DNA of 5,761 nt from Dehalococcoidia bacterium (GTDB lineage: Bacteria; Chloroflexota; Dehalococcoidia; GIF9; UBA5629). Shown piece after piece: positions 5,369-5,761 of this stretch. The DNA lies in assembly GCA_014384515.1 (NCBI GenBank), contig JACNFS010000126.1, positions 1 through 5,761 on the forward strand. Direction: 5' to 3'. Position numbers and translations under genes: made by a program. The notes under the pieces were generated by a model, which made no database searches, was not told the DNA's origin, and was given only the letters and a program-made list of their open reading frames with translations. Within the stretch, counting starts at the first letter, position 1; the number at the start of each line of letters is the position of its first letter.

Positions 5369-5498
5369 AAATCCCAAATTACAAATACTAAACTCTAAAC
5401 AATGTCAAAATTCAAATTTCCAAATTCAAAACCATAATGTTTTGGTCATTGGTGTTTGGGTATTTTGGATTTGTTTAGGATTTAGGAATTAGGATTTA
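5369..5498. repeat. AT-rich imperfect inverted repeat, about 130 bp
   Basis: The left arm is A-rich (CAAATTCAAAAC type) and the right arm is T-rich (GTTTTGG, GGATTTGTTTAGGATTT). The arms meet at CAAAAC (5427-5432), CATAAT, GTTTTG (5439-5444). Outward, the arms keep pairing with small bulges and G-T pairs: for example the CTAAAC block near 5395-5400 against GTTTAG at 5473-5478. Composition is sharply different from the surrounding DNA. It resembles non-coding AAATTCAAA-type palindromic repeats that I recall in many environmental bacterial genomes. It lies between convergent genes, a usual place for such elements. No transposase is present; it could be a MITE- or REP-like element or a bidirectional terminator. 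Confidence 0.6.
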
Positions 5499-5546
5499 TC
5501 CGAACTTCAGACATGCCTAATTTGGCGCTTTTGCTTTGTTTGCAAG

Positions 5547-5761
5547 TTACTCATAGCTAGGGCACAATCCTCTTAATGCACATTGGTAACAATAGGGCCG
5601 CTGGGCCCTGCATATCTTCCTGCCATGTTCTATCAACAAAACATGAAGCTGATAGACATCACCGGGTGGGGCAAGGCTCTCCAGCACCTTATGGGCCCGT
5701 TCCACAGAGGACTTAGAATCAACCAGGCCCAGCCTCTTGGCAACACGAAAAACATGTGTAT
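5547..5761 (-). CDS. nth: Endonuclease III, C-terminal part (gene runs off the window)
   Basis: Base-excision-repair DNA glycosylase/AP lyase that removes oxidised pyrimidines. Only the last 70 codons and the stop (5547-5549) are inside the window; the 5' part lies beyond 5761. The visible protein starts THVFRVAKRLGLV, which follows the conserved VD of the helix-hairpin-helix/Asp active site; the two bases at 5760-5761 fit a GAT codon for the catalytic Asp. Downstream is the [4Fe-4S] motif Cys-x6-Cys-x2-Cys-x5-Cys (5562-5612; CRAQRPYCYQCALRGLC), spaced exactly as in Nth. The four-cysteine cluster is shared with MutY, but MutY would have a further C-terminal domain, whereas this protein ends four residues after the last cysteine, as in Nth. 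The gene is convergent with the kinase gene. Confidence 0.93.
   Translation of the reverse strand, partial: THVFRVAKRLGLVDSKSSVERAHKVLESLAPPGDVYQLHVLLIEHGRKICRAQRPYCYQCALRGLCPSYE

Overview
The window carries five complete genes on the + strand and the 3' end of a sixth on the - strand. Codon use and roughly 50% GC look alike across all of them. No gene names the organism directly. SHMT and OmpR-family proteins of Gram-positive/Chloroflexota style, plus two small secreted proteins of a kind I associate with Chloroflexota (Dehalococcoidia-like lineages), make a Chloroflexota bacterium my best guess, at low to moderate confidence.

Layout. (1) 100-1399: a strong-looking promoter and glyA (serine hydroxymethyltransferase). 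The promoter lies over the more upstream possible start codons and points to a TTG start at 155. (2) 1400-1511: intergenic, nothing recognised. (3) 1512-3111: two tandem regulatory cassettes. Each has four 11-bp direct repeats, a TATACT -10 box, a 5' leader able to fold into a long stem, a strong ribosome binding site, a small exported protein gene, a GCAAGCCAGGG/CCCTGGCTTGC hairpin and a 35-bp tail. The non-coding parts of the two cassettes are clearly homologous, but the two proteins are not: one is a Gly-x-Gly octad-repeat beta-type protein, the other an alpha-helical protein with an internal 40-residue duplication. (4) 3084-5331: an OmpR/PhoB-family response regulator and its membrane histidine kinase. 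(5) 5332-5546: a possible weak hairpin and an AT-rich imperfect inverted repeat of about 130 bp. (6) 5547-5761: the C-terminal part of endonuclease III (nth), convergent with the kinase gene.

How they may work together. The 11-bp spaced TTTTACA repeats upstream of both secreted-protein genes look like the direct-repeat operators of PhoB/PhoP-type regulators, and such a regulator is encoded immediately downstream. The most economical reading is an envelope-signal module: the kinase senses an extracytoplasmic signal, and the regulator drives two exported proteins from near-identical promoters and leaders. This is inference from sequence arrangement. glyA and nth look like unrelated housekeeping neighbours.
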